Under the pieces are notes generated by a model, which saw only the letters and a list, made by a program, of their open reading frames with translations, was not told the DNA's origin and did no database searches. From Pelodera strongyloides (lineage: Eukaryota; Nematoda; Chromadorea; Rhabditida; Rhabditidae), in NCBI GenBank assembly GCA_036852015.1, contig JAANDG010000221.1:1-64000 (forward strand): DNA of 64,000 nt, read 5' to 3'. The position numbers were made by a program, and so were the translations under genes. Positions 50,937 through 63,526 of this stretch are shown here, piece after piece. Every line of letters begins with the position of its first letter. Position 1 is the first letter of the stretch.

Positions 50937-51597
50937 CTGCCTTTTTTTGCTTTTAATTAATTGTCTGGATGTTTGAGATTTATTTTATTTTGTTCTAACT
51001 GTTAGATTAAAACTTTTTTTTTTTACAAATAGTTATAGACTAAATTGACAGGGTGCGTTCTTAATGAATAAGGAAGAATTTCCGTTTTTGTATTACTATG
51101 GTGCTCTTATCTGTACGGGAGCGTTGCAATTTATTCTGAGGAATTTGCCAGTTCAGAAAATATTTCTTCCCACTGTATATGATTCATCCATATAGATTGA
51201 TTTTCATTTTTGATAACTGAATAGTTTTGAATTCAAATAGAAATCAAAGGATTTTGGTTCTTATACGTTTGAAGAACTGTACTATACTATAATAATAATA
51301 ATATTATTTATTATTATTATTTTTATTATTATTATTTATTAATTTCTGTCCAAATAATTTTACATTATACTTTCATTGATCTTCTACAATCTGCATGCAT
51401 AATGTGTAATGTTTCACTTTCATCATATTGCCTGTTTGGTTGGGTGGGAAATCATTATGTATGTGCCCGAGTTGTTGAGAAAGCCTGTCTGTGAGCCTTT
51501 CCACTGCAATAAGGTTATACTATAGATACTATAGTTTATTGTGATTTCCCAATTGTTAAATCTTTCAGGCAGTGAATTGAATACACGACCTTTTGCC

Positions 51598-53394
51598 ATG
51601 GAAGATTGTCTACTGGAAGCACGAGAAGTATTCTGCTATTTTGATTGTAAAGGGGATGAGCGGATCTTTGTCACACAGGTAAACCAGTTATTAATTCTTA
51701 GTATGTAGTATTTACCGTACCTCATTGGGGGAGTTGTATTCTTATTTAGGATTACTGTAGTTATTAAATCGTGTCATATTCGTATTTGATGGGTAAATTT
51801 AGAGGAATGTGAGAGGATTGTTTTTATCGTTATTTTTGGGTGCACAGTGCATCTTGCCTTATTTTACTGCTCGTTATTTGCTAGAAGATAAAGGGAGAAA
51901 GATATTGTAGTTCTTGGTGCCACTGTTTTTGACTTTGCTTCTGTTTTTTTTTTTTGAGGAAAAAAAGATGGTGTATAAAATGGCAGTGTCACTAAACTTG
52001 TATTGTTTTGTTTTTATTTTTCATTTGTATTCCCTTATTAGGTTGGTGATGTTCTTCGCGCCCTCGGACAAAACCCAACGGATTCAGAAATACAGAAGTG
52101 TTGTGCGCAGGTGGGTATTTGCGAGAACTGAACGGAGTAATTTGTGAAAATATGTTTCTTTGTCCGTCTGCATGCAACCGTAAATATCATGTAAAGGGGG
52201 CGGGGTCTGTTACCTGCTGAGGTGCTGAGAGTTAGAAAAATAATCAAAAAAGTAATTATTCATAATAATTTTAATTGATATGATAAATTTAGTGGACAGA
52301 TCCGGAAACGCGAATCTCATTTGAAGACTTTGTGCCAATTTTGCAGTCAGTGAATAAGAACAGGTACGGGATAATGTTTATGCTTATATTTGGATTTTTC
52401 GAATTTTTGCTTGATTTGTGCCATGTTTGTTTGTTTATGACCTAAACGTGATCCCATGATCTGTTCGTTGATTTGTTGGTATTCGCAGGACGATTAGCGT
52501 TCTGCTAACTACCTAAGCACATGCTTGGAGCTTGGAGCCAACAACGTTTTATTATCCCTGAACATTTTTATTGGTTATTGTGCTAATTTGATATACCTCT
52601 TGGTTTGGCGGTGTCCGTCTATATAAATGGGAATCCAACGTTTTTCTGAATTTTCGTATTTACAGAGAAAAGCACAGCGTGGATGAGTTTGTGGAGGGTC
52701 TGTCTCATTTTGATAAGGAGGGATGCGGAATGATCAATGTTGCCGAGCTGAGACATTTGCTCACTACTTTAGGTAAGGAACTTGATTCAAGTACTTACTT
52801 TTAATGACGTACGGTAGGAAAATAGTATGGCAATCGCGGAGAGCGCAGGGATGTGGTGGTGGAGACACAAGAAGAGTGTTTTGGTGACGTAAAGTTTGGG
52901 GAAAGCTTAGCTGGACTCACATTTGTATTTGAGGTTAAGTGTCCCTATGTCCTATTGTGCCGCTCTGTTAATTACCACCCGTGTGCATTGAATGCTTACT
53001 GTAGGCTTGCGTAGGCGGATCACTTTGGAAGTTGTGGGCGACTTTACCCGTCTATAATCTGTGCGATCATTACTCCGTTTATTAAATTACAGTTTTTCGG
53101 TTTTTTTCTAACGTTGTACTTTGTACGATAACCCCTTATTTAATCAATTAAAAAGGAAGTTAAAAGGTATTTTGATTAAAGGAGAACAGTATAAAGAAGA
53201 GTCATTTAATATATCAATATATTAAATGTAGAGAAACGAAAATAATTGATCAACTCAATCTTGACTGATGGGACTTATATTTAGGTGAACGTCTTACTGA
53301 CGAGGAAGCGGATAGTCTGGTGGCCGGACACTCGGACGGACACGGAAATGTGAACATAGCCGAGTTTGTGAGGACTGTTATGCATCCGATTTAA
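51598..53394 (+). CDS. mlc-5: Essential myosin light chain, non-muscle type
   Basis: Calmodulin-fold light chain that binds the first IQ motif of myosin II and stabilises its lever arm. Five exons join in phase: 51598-51678, 52042-52110, 52293-52363, 52666-52772 and 53285-53394 (TAA), 145 aa. Four degenerate EF-hands: CYFDCKGDERIFVTQVGDVL (first), TDPETRISFEDFVPIL, FDKEGCGMINVAELRHLLTT, and SDGHGNVNIAEFVR (fourth). Acidic ligand positions are mostly lost, as in essential light chains. DVLRALGQNPTDSEI and ELRHLLTTLGERLTDEE are hallmarks of the family. The match fits worm MLC-5 better than muscle MLC-3, though that choice rests on memory. The ATG lies 29 nt after a TCTTTCAG acceptor. AATAAA follows 6 nt after the stop. 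Confidence 0.93.
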
Positions 53395-53400
53395 TTTGTA

Positions 53401-53406
53401 AATAAA
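53401..53406 (+). promoter_or_regulatory. Poly(A) signal of the myosin light chain gene
   Basis: AATAAA six bases after the TAA, followed by a T-rich run at 53416; the 3' UTR would be very short. Confidence 0.6.
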
Positions 53407-53693
53407 TATTTATTACATTTTTTATCTGTTGGTTGTTGTGGTGCGGAGTGGATATGAGTGTGATGTATTTGTGGGTGTTCGGTTTGTTTTGTACCCGCAA
53501 CTTGGGGGCTTAAAACGTTTGAAAAGCTTTCCGTTTGCAATGTTTGTAGCTTGCTGATTGTATGTAGTTATTGAGACATTTCTAATCAGGTAGAATTTTT
53601 TTAAACAGCAGACAGTTCCTGATCCTAGCATATATACTGTACTTAATGGAACTACACAGGAAAATGAAATCATTGCCGAAACTACTGTAAACC

Positions 53694-53850
53694 CGTCGTT
53701 GGCCCATCACCAACTGGTTTTTACGGAAAAAAACATTTGGTGACTGGTTCGTGACCACTTGGTGACCGTGTGATGACGGTTTTCGATGAAAGTTGGTCAC
53801 CAAACGGGTAGGCCCACGAAAAAACCAGTGAACGGTATCCAAATGGGTTC
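53694..53850. mobile_element. Inverted-repeat element, family F, copy 2
   Basis: Left CGTTGGCCCATCACCAACTG, right GGTCACCAAACGGGTAGGCC, then CACGAAAAAACCAGTGAACG. It shares GTGATGACGGTTTTCGATGA with the copy at 15418. Confidence 0.7.
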
Positions 53851-54516
53851 ACCCATTTCCTATGTAGTCTAGCTAGTGAACAAATGAACCTATACCGTAA
53901 CCTGCTAGACCTTCGGTCGATTCAAAAAAAGGTTTGTGCGTGTGCCTTTGAATGTTCTGCTTGTTAGTGGTGGTATGGTCCCAAGTTCCTAATGACTGTC
54001 TGCTTCTCCGGTTTCTCTCCTACAATCACAATGTTTATTAGAAGGGACCGGCGGCCGCGAGGCTTTATCCTCCCTCAAGTCATAAATCGTAGTCCGGAGA
54101 CGGGCACCCAAAAAGGGGCGGAGTTTGGGGGCCATTACAGAAAGACCAACTTGTGGAAGTTAGAATATTAAACAATGGACAGTTGGGTCCTTCCTTTGTG
54201 TAGTATTTATTTATGTTGTTAGTTATTGCTTGGGATGTTGTTGGTTTTTGTGTAGCGTGGTACTGTAGTGACATGTTATGCAATTCGGTTTTCGTAGTTG
54301 AGATTGCGTAATACTGTGGTTTTCTCATAAATGCGTAATAGTATTTAATGAAGGATGGGTTGTAAGGAGTAAATGAATTTTTCATTTGCAATTACACACA
54401 TTTGTTCAATATCGACGTATGCATTCCGAATTTTTATTACCATTAGCATGATCTTTTGAGTTACAGTTACAGATTTTTGTGCAGAATTGTAAGCTTGCAT
54501 TACGATAAAACATCTG

Positions 54517-54654
54517 AGGCTGTATTCACCAGCGCACAGGGAGCCCTCGCCTCCCCAAGGAGCTAAAGAGTGCGTAGAGAGTGCGAGAGCAGAAGAGATT
54601 CAGAGCGTTCGTGAGCCTATGGAGGGCTCCCTGTGTGTTGGTGAATACGGCCTC
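54517..54654. mobile_element. Palindrome with GAGGCNGTATTCACC ends
   Basis: 138 bp, ends GAGGCTGTATTCACCAGCGC and TTGGTGAATACGGCCTC, arms CACAGGGAGCCCTC / GAGGGCTCCCTGTG. Related by its termini to family B. Confidence 0.85.
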
Positions 54655-54733
54655 TGGTTGACCGTAAACTGTTTAGGAATTTGTTTTTGAAGTGTGACCG
54701 GCTGAATTTAATTCACAAAGTTATTCGGAAAGC

Positions 54734-56892
54734 ATGACGCCTCCACGAAAGAAACCGACCAACAAGAAAACGAATAAGAGTGATGAAGATGTGCAAGTGC
54801 AGAGGAATTCAGCGAATAAACGGGAGAGACAGAGGACCAAGGTGAGACATGTGGGACTCTGGGACTCCTCTGGGACTCTGGGACTCCTCTGGGACTCTGG
54901 GACTCCTCTGGGACTCTGGGACACGACCATACTTTTGAACCTGCTCTTGTTGGATTGTTGTAGTATCACGTACATGTACAGTATGACGCCGGCTCTTCTA
55001 GATTGTTTAGCATCACACATACAGTACGATCTTTGAGCGTCTGTCAGCAAAGGCTACAGCAGTACGTCACATGACGTCAGCTGTGGTCCTGTTCGCTATA
55101 TTGTAGCCATATTCTGTGACTGTTACCGTAGGCTGTTACCGTAGGCAATACTATTTAGGAACCTTCGACGACTGTCAGCAAGGTTTGGCTGGCATTTGCT
55201 ACGACCGTAGCCCTGTTCTTTCTTACTGTAGCCATATTATTCGGGTTCTGGGTTCTGGCATGTTCCGTATTACTGTAGCGATATTCTTCAGGAACTAAAC
55301 GATGCGTTCGCAATCCTTCGCCGACGTATTCCATCTATGCCAAGTGATAAAATGAGCAAAATCCACACGTTACGAATAGCCACGGAATATATACGCTTCT
55401 TGGATCAGGTTAGTGAAGTTACGTAAGCGTCTTGCTGAGAATACGTCACCCAATCCTGGCAATTGGTGATTAAGTTTTGTAGAGATCCGCAACTTAAATT
55501 ATACACTTTGGAGTTTCTGTGACTTTTTTGAATAGTGTATAGAATGGGACAGACCATATCAAATTAGGTATTCATTCAGCTTTCTGCTGCTTTCAATATT
55601 AGTAGAAACGTATTCTAATTCCCCGTGGCATCCAGGTTGTGCAATGGACCTTGTACCACCGGATTTCTACAATATCTGCAGTTTTCAAGCACATACACGT
55701 CAGTAGCTCAACGGCTGTTAAAGCGAAATACCGGCTGGTTTTTGAAACGCATCATGAACAACTGATTTCTAACGTATTTATGCTAATTTACTCGAATTTA
55801 GCTCGATTTTTTTTATTCTAATTTATGTTCATTAGCGTATGCCGCATGAGAATGCATTTTACTCGATGTGCGTTTCAAAAACCGGTTAGTATTTCGCTTT
55901 AAAGCCATTGAGCTGCTGATGTGTATGCGCTGACAACTGCAGACATTGTAGAAAAAGTAAAGCGCGCCCCACCCATCAATGTCTTACGGTATTTAACCTT
56001 TGGCAGTTAGGTACCTGATTTATTCCCCCCCTTTTTTAGCTGAAAACGGACGGCGGCAAAATGTTTGGCATCGATTTGGTGGATGAGAAAAACTGCAATC
56101 TAGCCACAACTTTCAACATATGGCGGGGAAGGTATGCAGGACTTTCTCTCTCTCTCTCTTTGTATCTCCATCTCTCTCTTTTTCTATCTCCATCTCTCGT
56201 CTCCCTCTGTCTCTCTGTCTCTGCCTTTAATATATTGACTTTCATTAAAGTTTACATTGGTCATTACCGGAGCAGTTTACTAAAATACAGATCAACATTT
56301 TGTTGAACTGTATACTACAGTATATTTCCAGTCTCTCTACAGTATTTTTCAGTCTCTCACAACCGGCGCCAATGCAGTGCCCGATACCACAATCTGTTGC
56401 GTACTCATATATGAATCCATTCGTCAAACCAGGTAAATTTTTCCTTATCTAGGATTTCAATATCGATTAGTTTATGTATATCAAGCCACGGTTCGCGACA
56501 AGTAAGCTATATGTATTAGAGTGCGTTCGAGTGGTCGTGCTAGTCTGCTCTGTGCTGTGTGAAAAAAAATATTCGTCTCTAATTACCCAATTTAGTTTAA
56601 GTCTAATTAGTATAATTAGTACTTGTATATTACAAAATTTCAAGATATGCAAGGCACCTGTATTCAAGGCTTCAAGGGTGGTTCAAGTTCAATACAGTGT
56701 CATAGTTTGCTTATGACATGTTCCGCAGAGGAGAGGGAACATTAGGCGACGAGTTCCAGATGACAAATTGCTCGACAGATTAATTACGAATTTGCATATT
56801 ATATTTCAGAATTCATGCTACTCGACGACCAAGGCCATCCAGCCCATCCACAGAGTTTTATGGGCATGTTTTCGTTTGAACAGACTCATTGA
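54734..56892 (+). CDS. hlh-8: Twist-family bHLH transcription factor
   Basis: Nuclear bHLH factor that in worms controls fate and patterning of the M mesoblast and non-striated muscle, acting with the E protein HLH-2. Five exons join in phase: 54734-54841, 55292-55408, 56040-56131, 56353-56432 and 56810-56892 (TGA), 159 aa. The basic region is [19 protein letters not shown] (about 24-42), with the E-box-contacting Glu-Arg pair in RERQR. Helix 1-loop-helix 2 reads [20 protein letters not shown] then [13 protein letters not shown]; the [12 protein letters not shown] loop is diagnostic of Twist. The C-terminal half is Pro- and Met-rich ([20 protein letters not shown]). Exon 1 is reached from the first ATG with a short Lys-rich lead. 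Intron 2 contains a family C element and intron 4 a SINE fragment ending about 35 nt before exon 5. Confidence 0.95.
54849..54921. repeat. Minisatellite in intron 1 of the Twist gene
   Basis: About three and a half copies of a roughly 20-bp unit, TGGGACTCTGGGACTCCTC, eight nt after the donor. Confidence 0.9.
55718..55902. mobile_element. Palindromic MITE, family C, copy 5
   Basis: 185 bp in intron 2 of the Twist gene; ends TTAAAGCGAAATACCGGCTG and ACCGGTTAGTATTTCGCTTTAA-type right arm, inside TTAA. Confidence 0.9.
56659..56775 (-). mobile_element. SINE fragment lacking the tRNA head
   Basis: Shares GCTTATGACATGTTCCGCAG and AGGCGACGAGTTCCAGATGA (plus-strand reading) with the body of the SINE candidate at 44669-44909. 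In intron 4 of the Twist gene. Confidence 0.75.
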
Positions 56893-57313
56893 TGAAAATA
56901 ATAATGAACAAGTTTCTAAAATAACTTATTATGAGCGCTACGAATATTATACGCCCATGAAGGGTTTCAGAGAATATTTTTTATTTATGCAACGAAGCTT
57001 TCATTTATCTTTGCTTTGTTATACGAAGTTAACTTGTATGTTGTCAAAGAAATTTGGTGTGTGTTAAATAAGTTAAATTGAAAAGCCGCCAACGTTGCCA
57101 ATTGTACGCAGTACAGAAAACTTCGTTTCAGGATAGCTAAAGAATAAGGCGTCTGTCAGACATATGCTATGTACGATAGTCTGCTGGTGATTCTGGTTTT
57201 CTAGCTCTTGTTATGCATACTTCATTTGCAAAACTGGTACACACAGAAAGGTGTTTTCTGCAATTTAAAAACTTTTGATAGATTGTTTCCTCTTGTGGTC
57301 TAGAAATACAGAA

Positions 57314-57376
57314 CCCTAAGCCTAAGCCTAAGGCGAAGCATAAGCCTAAGCCTAAGCCCTAAGCCTAAGCCTAAGC
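57314..57376. repeat. Interstitial telomere-like repeat
   Basis: About ten GCCTAA units (complement of TTAGGC) with two interruptions (GGCGAAGCA and an extra C). Confidence 0.95.
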
Positions 57377-58749
57377 TAATTATGCCAATCCACTCCATAT
57401 TCCCATACATCTCAAACGACTCCAATTATGTGCTCAATATACTACTGTGCCTTTAATTTACTTCACAATCAATTGCGTATCTGTGATAAGTGATAATTAG
57501 CCTACTGCATTGACGAGAATAAATGATTTTTCTTTGAAGTCAAGTGTTTAAGTTTTTTTTGCGGTTTTCGTACACACGCTTTTTAGTTATCTCACCCAGA
57601 TTCACCCAACTAGCTTGTTATTTATGCTAAATCGACTATGTATTTCGTAGGTATATTACCGTAGATAGTGATTCTCCAAATGACAAACTCCCAAATTCCT
57701 ATTACAGTAGTCTGAGGACATATTTCTCGTCCGTCAGGCTACAGTATCCCCAGGAATGTTTCCCAGGGATCGAGTCACTCTCGTCCTCCTAGCCCATCGT
57801 TCACCGGGTAAGAAAAACATTGGTGGTCATAAAGTTAGAGAGTATGGGAAGAAATGAGAGTCTAGAGAAACAAAGCGGTTTCCTTCGCATCTTGGCACCA
57901 GATGTGGGAAGTTAAGCAGAATAGAAAGGGAGGAATGTTCAGTGAAAGAGGAAACTGTCAGGGACTGGGGCTCCTTTGTCTAAAGCGGTATAACACCCTA
58001 TTTCCCATGTATCATATGCAAATGCGTGATTAGAAAAAAAACGAGCTCAATTCGAGCTCACATAGACTTATTGTTAGCATAGATACGTGGGTACCAATCA
58101 ACTGTGATAAGATCTCAACAATATGAATAAAGCAGTGTATTCGAAGTCTTTCGAAAAACACTGTGTTCAGAAAAAAAACTGTGTCATCAGAAAAAAAACA
58201 CTGTGTCATCAGGATCTTATCATCATTCTTGTCATGCTGTTTTCTATCAAAAAGCCATGAATTCAGGAGGGAATTCTTGTCACGATTCCACGCGACGCCA
58301 AGAAACAACGAGGACGGTACAACGCGAAACTCTAGCCGTTGCGCGGCTTGCAAAAAACGGGTGGGCCCACCTTTTTCGAGCCCAGTGTATGCCGTGCACC
58401 TTCCAAGTTTCAAGGTAATTACGCAAGCAGCATCTAGCTTTGTGTATGTGAAAAGATTCTAGCACGAGCGACTCTTTCGTAAACTTATCCTACAAAAGTA
58501 TGGCGCTACCGTACTACGAGGGTCAATTTGATATCACTTTATTCAGACATACAATGTTCATGCATGTAGTACCCAGGGTCCCGTTTTTTTCCCAGAGGCC
58601 GGGTTTCTTCATTTTAGTTGTAATCAAAGGTGGTGTCTCTTGGCCGATGTGCCCTGCTCCACTCAGGAAACTTGGCCCCATTGACCAGGGAAAGGCTGCG
58701 CCGCAGAAAATTAGTGGGTGCTGGTAGGCCAGAAGCGCACCACAAGACA

Positions 58750-59013
58750 CTTATAGGGTTTGCAAGTATCCCAAAAACCGTGTGTTTTCCTTCCAAGTGT
58801 CAACTGCAAAATAGTGTGCCAATCTACCGTAATTTTGCCTAATTTTGACACATCCGCATTATATAAAATCCGCCATCAAAGCTAATTATTTGTTGAACAA
58901 ATGGTCCCGTGGCGATCGGTCGTAAAACTGACTGTAGATATGCTCGTGTAGTGCCAAACTACGGTAATTGTTTCTATACTTGGAAGGAAAATCGGCCATA
59001 CTTGGAAACCCCT
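58750..59013. mobile_element. Diverged family D element
   Basis: Left end TATAGGGTTTGCAAGTATCC, right end GCCATACTTGGAAACCCCTTA; longer than other copies and abutting the next one. Confidence 0.65.
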
Positions 59014-59170
59014 TATGGGGTTTGCAAGTATCTCAAAAAATCGGTGCGCTTCTGTCAATACTACCGTATTTCTGCACGAAACTTGCAGATATATAATATG
59101 AAAAATTAAACAAAATATTCCCGTGTTGTTCCAAAATACAGTAAATTTTCACCACACTTGGAAACCCCCC
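59014..59170. mobile_element. Palindromic MITE, family D, copy 5
   Basis: Left end TATGGGGTTTGCAAGTATCT, right end CACACTTGGAAACCCCCC; middle TTTCTGCACGAAACTTGCAG. Confidence 0.85.
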
Positions 59171-61354
59171 TACAATGGAAAATAAAAAATAAACAATGAA
59201 GGCGCATTTAACTTGTCACATTTCTCACTTGTCACATTGTCACATTTAACTTGTCACATTTCCTTCCGCACCAAACTGACTGCGTTTTTCCAAAAAGGTT
59301 GCATTCTAGTTCCTAATTTATTTTGCGTATTTTAGTTTGTTTTCTCTAGTCTTGTTTAGAAATACTTTGTGAGAAAGATATTGTTATGAAAATGTTGTTA
59401 GCTTAGTTTGTATCCGATTTCTCAAATAATTATTGTTTTTGAGGGAACCTAAAGACTGCACTTATACCGTAATCGTCGAACAAAAGTTCATAATACACGC
59501 ACTTTCGCCAAAGTTCACGTGTTCGATCGAAATGTTTATCAAAATTGTTCACAGTTGGTAGGGCGCTGAAGTTAGGTAGGAGGAGCTAATTTCCGCGCGT
59601 TCGTTACGGTTCTGTATACGCACGATTTTAAATAAGTATATTCAAATCTACGTTTGCCAAATTGCGTTTTATATTGTTTTCCAAACATCAACTTGTATTT
59701 GTCGGAGTCACATTTCATTTCCTCCCATGCTACTACTTCACCAAAACTTTTTTTTGGAAGGATTTTGCTATGAGTGCCTAATAACATGGATTTCTCACAA
59801 CAAGTCAATCATGTTAGTAAAATTTGGCTTGTTTTTAAAAATAAAGTGGTACAACATCTTATTTTTCGAAATGGTTTTTGGATAACTCCATTTCCATGCA
59901 TCATATGTCGATGACTATGCTTGAATAAAATAAACCTTGAACGCGTAGTGTTTAAAGAGCGCAGTCACTACAAAATCATCATTTTGCTTCGAGTTTACTT
60001 GTATTTAGTCCGATTCCTCCAGTCGGAGTACAGCCCGTAGGGCTCTTCGAACGGCTGGTAATAAGATATTAGAGTTGTGCTAGTTTCCCAATATAGCGCA
60101 TTTCAGAATCATACTGTCATTCGTGAGCATAGTAAACAAATTGAGACATAACATAGGCGAGGCCATGATTTGTGAGTTACGTTGCGAATGCTGTATAATA
60201 GTCGTCGTCCACTCAATATAACAATACCTTCATTGCACAATCAACGTGAATTTCCACCATCACCGCCCACAAAAAGGGCTCCGCCACAGCGAATTCTCTT
60301 TTTTTATTAAGTTTTCTAGTTTCTTTTTAGTTTTCCTAATTCCCTTTCTCTTGACTAATTTTTATCAAAGTGCGCGTGCTGTATGAATGACGATTATGAT
60401 TATGAACTTGATATACTGGTTAACTGCTTGCGGGTTTCCTTGCATTGTGCTTATTTTGGGAAATCTGCACATGACACGCATATCCTGTAAATTTAGTGCC
60501 AGAAGCTTAGGGCGGGCGCCAAAAATTTGCATATGATACATAGGAAATGCACATCATCGCACGAGAACCCAAGCTCAATACCAATTATGTCGGAAACCAT
60601 GCTTTGAACTTGAACAGAATGTGGACACGTATTCACAAAATTCAGCCAGTAGTAAAGGGTCGGAACAGAATTCTACTTTGATCACTGACTGTAACAGTGG
60701 ATTTGTTGCAATTTTGTTGCAATTAACAATTAACACTATAGGGTAGTATCAGGCTTATGTATGATAGGTAGGTTCAGTGTAGTGTTTATCTTTCCATGGT
60801 GAAGCAATTAAGTTACGACTGCGCAACTCGAAGCAAAACAAGTCACTACCTTGATTCACATATATATCGCTTCATACTTATGTATCGCATGTACGGTAGG
60901 CATTGCAAGTAAATCAACCTTCGCTAGACTTTGTAATGTTTATGAATTAGCAGGTTAAATTGGCACTTTTTCTATTGCGTCATTTTATAGGTACAGTCAA
61001 GAGTCAAGACGGCACATGCGTTCGATAACTAGGTTTCGTTATTTTGTTCTGTGTAACTCTAGTCCTTTTTTGTTTTATTTATGGACCAGTTTAGTTAGTA
61101 TGCGACAATTTTTGTTGTTTTGTAGTTTAGGAATATGATCCTAGGTTTTTTTTGTCGAGAATTTGGCCGTAAGTGAGTGTCAACTATGTCTGTCAGTATG
61201 TGTGAATGTGTGAACTCTGTCGAAAGGCATTAGCTGGGCACACAGCGTTTCGATGAACGTTTTCGATGATGGAAGGAAGTGATCCGAAGCTTCGGAAAGT
61301 TCGATTCCTCCAATTCAAGTTATCAAATATTTGTGTAGGAAAGTTAAAAGCAAA

Positions 61355-61579
61355 CTACACGCAACACATGCAAACCATAACCAACAAGAGTAGGCAGTGT
61401 TGACCCTCATCATTTGGGGAGGATTCAAGTAACAAGAACTGAACTTCATCAAGCACATCATCAAGCATGACGTACAAGACGCAAAGCTCCACTTGCATTT
61501 CCTGCACAGATTCACATACAGTGTGTGAGGAAAGCAGGAAACAATTATCACAGAACACGAACAAGAACAAGAATAGCAC
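61355..61579 (-). CDS. Uncertain ORF, 74 codons
   Basis: A single-exon ORF from an ATG, starting with a hydrophobic MLFLFLFVFCDNCFLLSSHT and continuing with acidic, Leu-rich residues to a stop. Its start derives from TTCTTGTTC repeats, and a second minus-strand frame is open over the same bases. No homologue recognised; it may be chance. Confidence 0.15.
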   Translation of the reverse strand: MLFLFLFVFCDNCFLLSSHTVCESVQEMQVELCVLYVMLDDVLDEVQFLLLESSPNDEGQHCLLLLVMVCMCCV

Positions 61580-62360
61580 AACACGTTGAGCCAGCCCCCT
61601 CCTCTGTAAATCTTTATTATTTGAGGAGGGGTGAAAGGCAGAACATTGGAGGAATCTCTGTCCGTATGTCCGTTTGTTTGCGGTATCCAGACTTTAGCCA
61701 CAAATCACCATATTCGACCAACACCGGCCCCGGTCCGGGTCCGGCTGCAAGACAGTCCCGGCTGCGACGTCTCCACTCATCGCAGTGCAGAACTGAAACA
61801 AAATGAAGTAAGTGGCTTTACTACTGTAAAACGGAATTCTCAATGACTATGGAAAACTCTTGCAGAAAGTATATTAAGGGCGCTCGAAAGAACACAACGA
61901 AGGGAATCCCGTATTAAAAAATAACTTTTCAATACCGGTTTTATTTAGCCTTCTATAGTCACGTCGTCTACTTGAAAATAACGCACCGTTTTTATACGAC
62001 CGAGTTCTAGGCGCCGCACGAGAGTGACGAGCTAGATGTCCAGAAGACGCGGTGGACTCCGTCAGCCCTTCAGCAAGTCCTTGGAGCCGGACACTTGCTC
62101 CTCAAACATGTGTCTTCGAGTTCCGAAGACCGAAGGTTCAGACATTCTAAACCATAAGGAGTAATTATTTCAGGGTAGATCAATATTCACCAAAAAAAAT
62201 GGGAGCCGTACCGGAATACAGCGATTTTGGACAACTGCACACTTTGTGTAGTGCATTTCGTGAACAATCTTGTAACAGTTAATAATATTGTAACAGTTTT
62301 AATCCAAATCATCTGTAATGAAATGCCATTGATCTACAGGCACCATAGTCGGAAACTTAC

Positions 62361-62493
62361 AAATAGTGTTCTTCTTGATGGTGCTTCTGCGCAGCAGTGA
62401 AGGACTGGAGGCTCACGTCCGATATCGTCTCGCACAACAAGAAGTTCCAGTGAGAGATTGAACGCCCATGGGTCCAGGTTCCCTTCCGGAGAA
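62361..62493 (-). other. Candidate exon of the right-end minus-strand gene
   Basis: Bounded by a TATTTAG acceptor (62497-62494) and a GTAAGT donor after 62361. In the phase that would follow the exon at 63401, it reads SPEGNLDPWAFNLSLELLVV then RDDIGREPPVLHCCAEAP to RRTLF. A second frame is also open, so the reading is uncertain. Further possible segments lie at 62336-62200 and 62143-62050 on the same strand (the latter reading MSEPSVFGTRRHMFEEQVSG then SKDLLKG and stop). Confidence 0.3.
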
Positions 62494-63400
62494 CTAAATA
62501 ATGATTTATAAATATGACTTCCAAACACTCAAACATTAGTATCAAGCTATTATGCTCCTTAATACGTCTAGTACGTACATAACAGGCAACATCGAGCAAA
62601 CGTAGTTCTAAGGCTGCCACAGTATAATAGAGAAATCAAGGTTACGCTAATAATATCTTGTGCAATTAATTTAGCGCACACACATTGTGCAATTATCTAA
62701 TCACGAGAAATAAAGCTCACTTGGAGAAAAAAAAGGAAAATAGTGAGGTAGGAACACGCAGCCTCCAAAAGGGAGAAAGGTTCTCATAGAAGCCGCACAC
62801 AGATATATGTTGTAATGAATTACGAAGTAATGTTGAAAGTGCAATGTAGAAATGAATGAAATAGTAAGCAAAGACCATACGAATATGGATTTGTAGAAAA
62901 TAAACTGGATATGCTCGTTTTCAGATTTTTTCGCATTCTAATTTAAATTTGCATAGCGCAGTGCTGATACAAATATGCTAATTTTCCGTGTTTTGTACGA
63001 GGATTCTTGCCAAACAAAATAGGCAAAATAGGCGCCCATCGTCCTCCGATACGTTTCAGTGAATTTATAAAACTCTGGTACAAACGTACAATTGGTTGTG
63101 AAAATCCAGTTGCAAGGTTTTGGGAATTAGCGAATATAAGGCAAAATACTGGCCGAGTCTACTCAGTGTTTTCAGCGCAGCTGTACGCAGCGGGAGATAG
63201 TCAAGACGGGAATGCCGAAAAATTTCGTTACCTTTTTAATATAAGCGATTCCAGAGCATCTTCCGGTCTTCAAAGCTTGTTCGGTTGAGTGCTCAGGGAG
63301 CATGACGTGTCCCGTGGTAAAGCCTACGGTAGACCACCAGATCCGTTTGGCAAATTTCTTGACGTTCTCAGGAAGCAGCAGTCACAAGGGTTCCAATCAC

Positions 63401-63491
63401 CGGCGTTCGTCCATTACCAGCGATGTATCAAAGTTGATCTGAAATGGAAAACCTTTATAATATGTCTTTGAATTGATTTTCAAAAGGAAAG

Positions 63492-63526
<35 letters not shown>

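Larger units (their letters stand above)
48833..51597. other. Region between the zinc finger and myosin light chain genes
   Basis: Contains one probable exon (49831-50124) and a pair of 96-bp direct repeats (50496-50936). At 49160-49620 and 50940-51550 the sequence is AT-rich, with an ATT-trinucleotide run near 51293-51340, and nothing I can support. Confidence 0.55.
53407..54733. other. Intergenic region with two inverted-repeat elements
   Basis: Holds a family F element (53694-53850) and a family B-related palindrome (54517-54654). The remaining sequence has no coding signal and probably includes the Twist-gene promoter. Confidence 0.6.
56893..61950. other. 5-kb non-coding region downstream of the Twist gene
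   Basis: No gene supported. Holds an interstitial telomere-like run, two adjacent family D elements, fragments of family E and of the 34-kb inverted repeat, and AT-rich unique sequence. A possible orphan exon near 57742-57808 is mentioned under rejected items. 60010-61300 shows nothing beyond short chance ORFs. Confidence 0.6.

Noticed and set aside
57742..57808. Possible orphan exon between a CTACAG acceptor and a GTAAGA donor, reading SPGMFPRDRVTLVLLAHRSP
   Set aside because: No partner exon on either side; two frames are open over it; too short to support alone.
63007..63471. Two plus-strand ORFs (93 and 60 codons) at the right end
   Set aside because: They overlap, on the opposite strand, an exon candidate with better splice context (63401-63438 minus); no recognisable domain in either.
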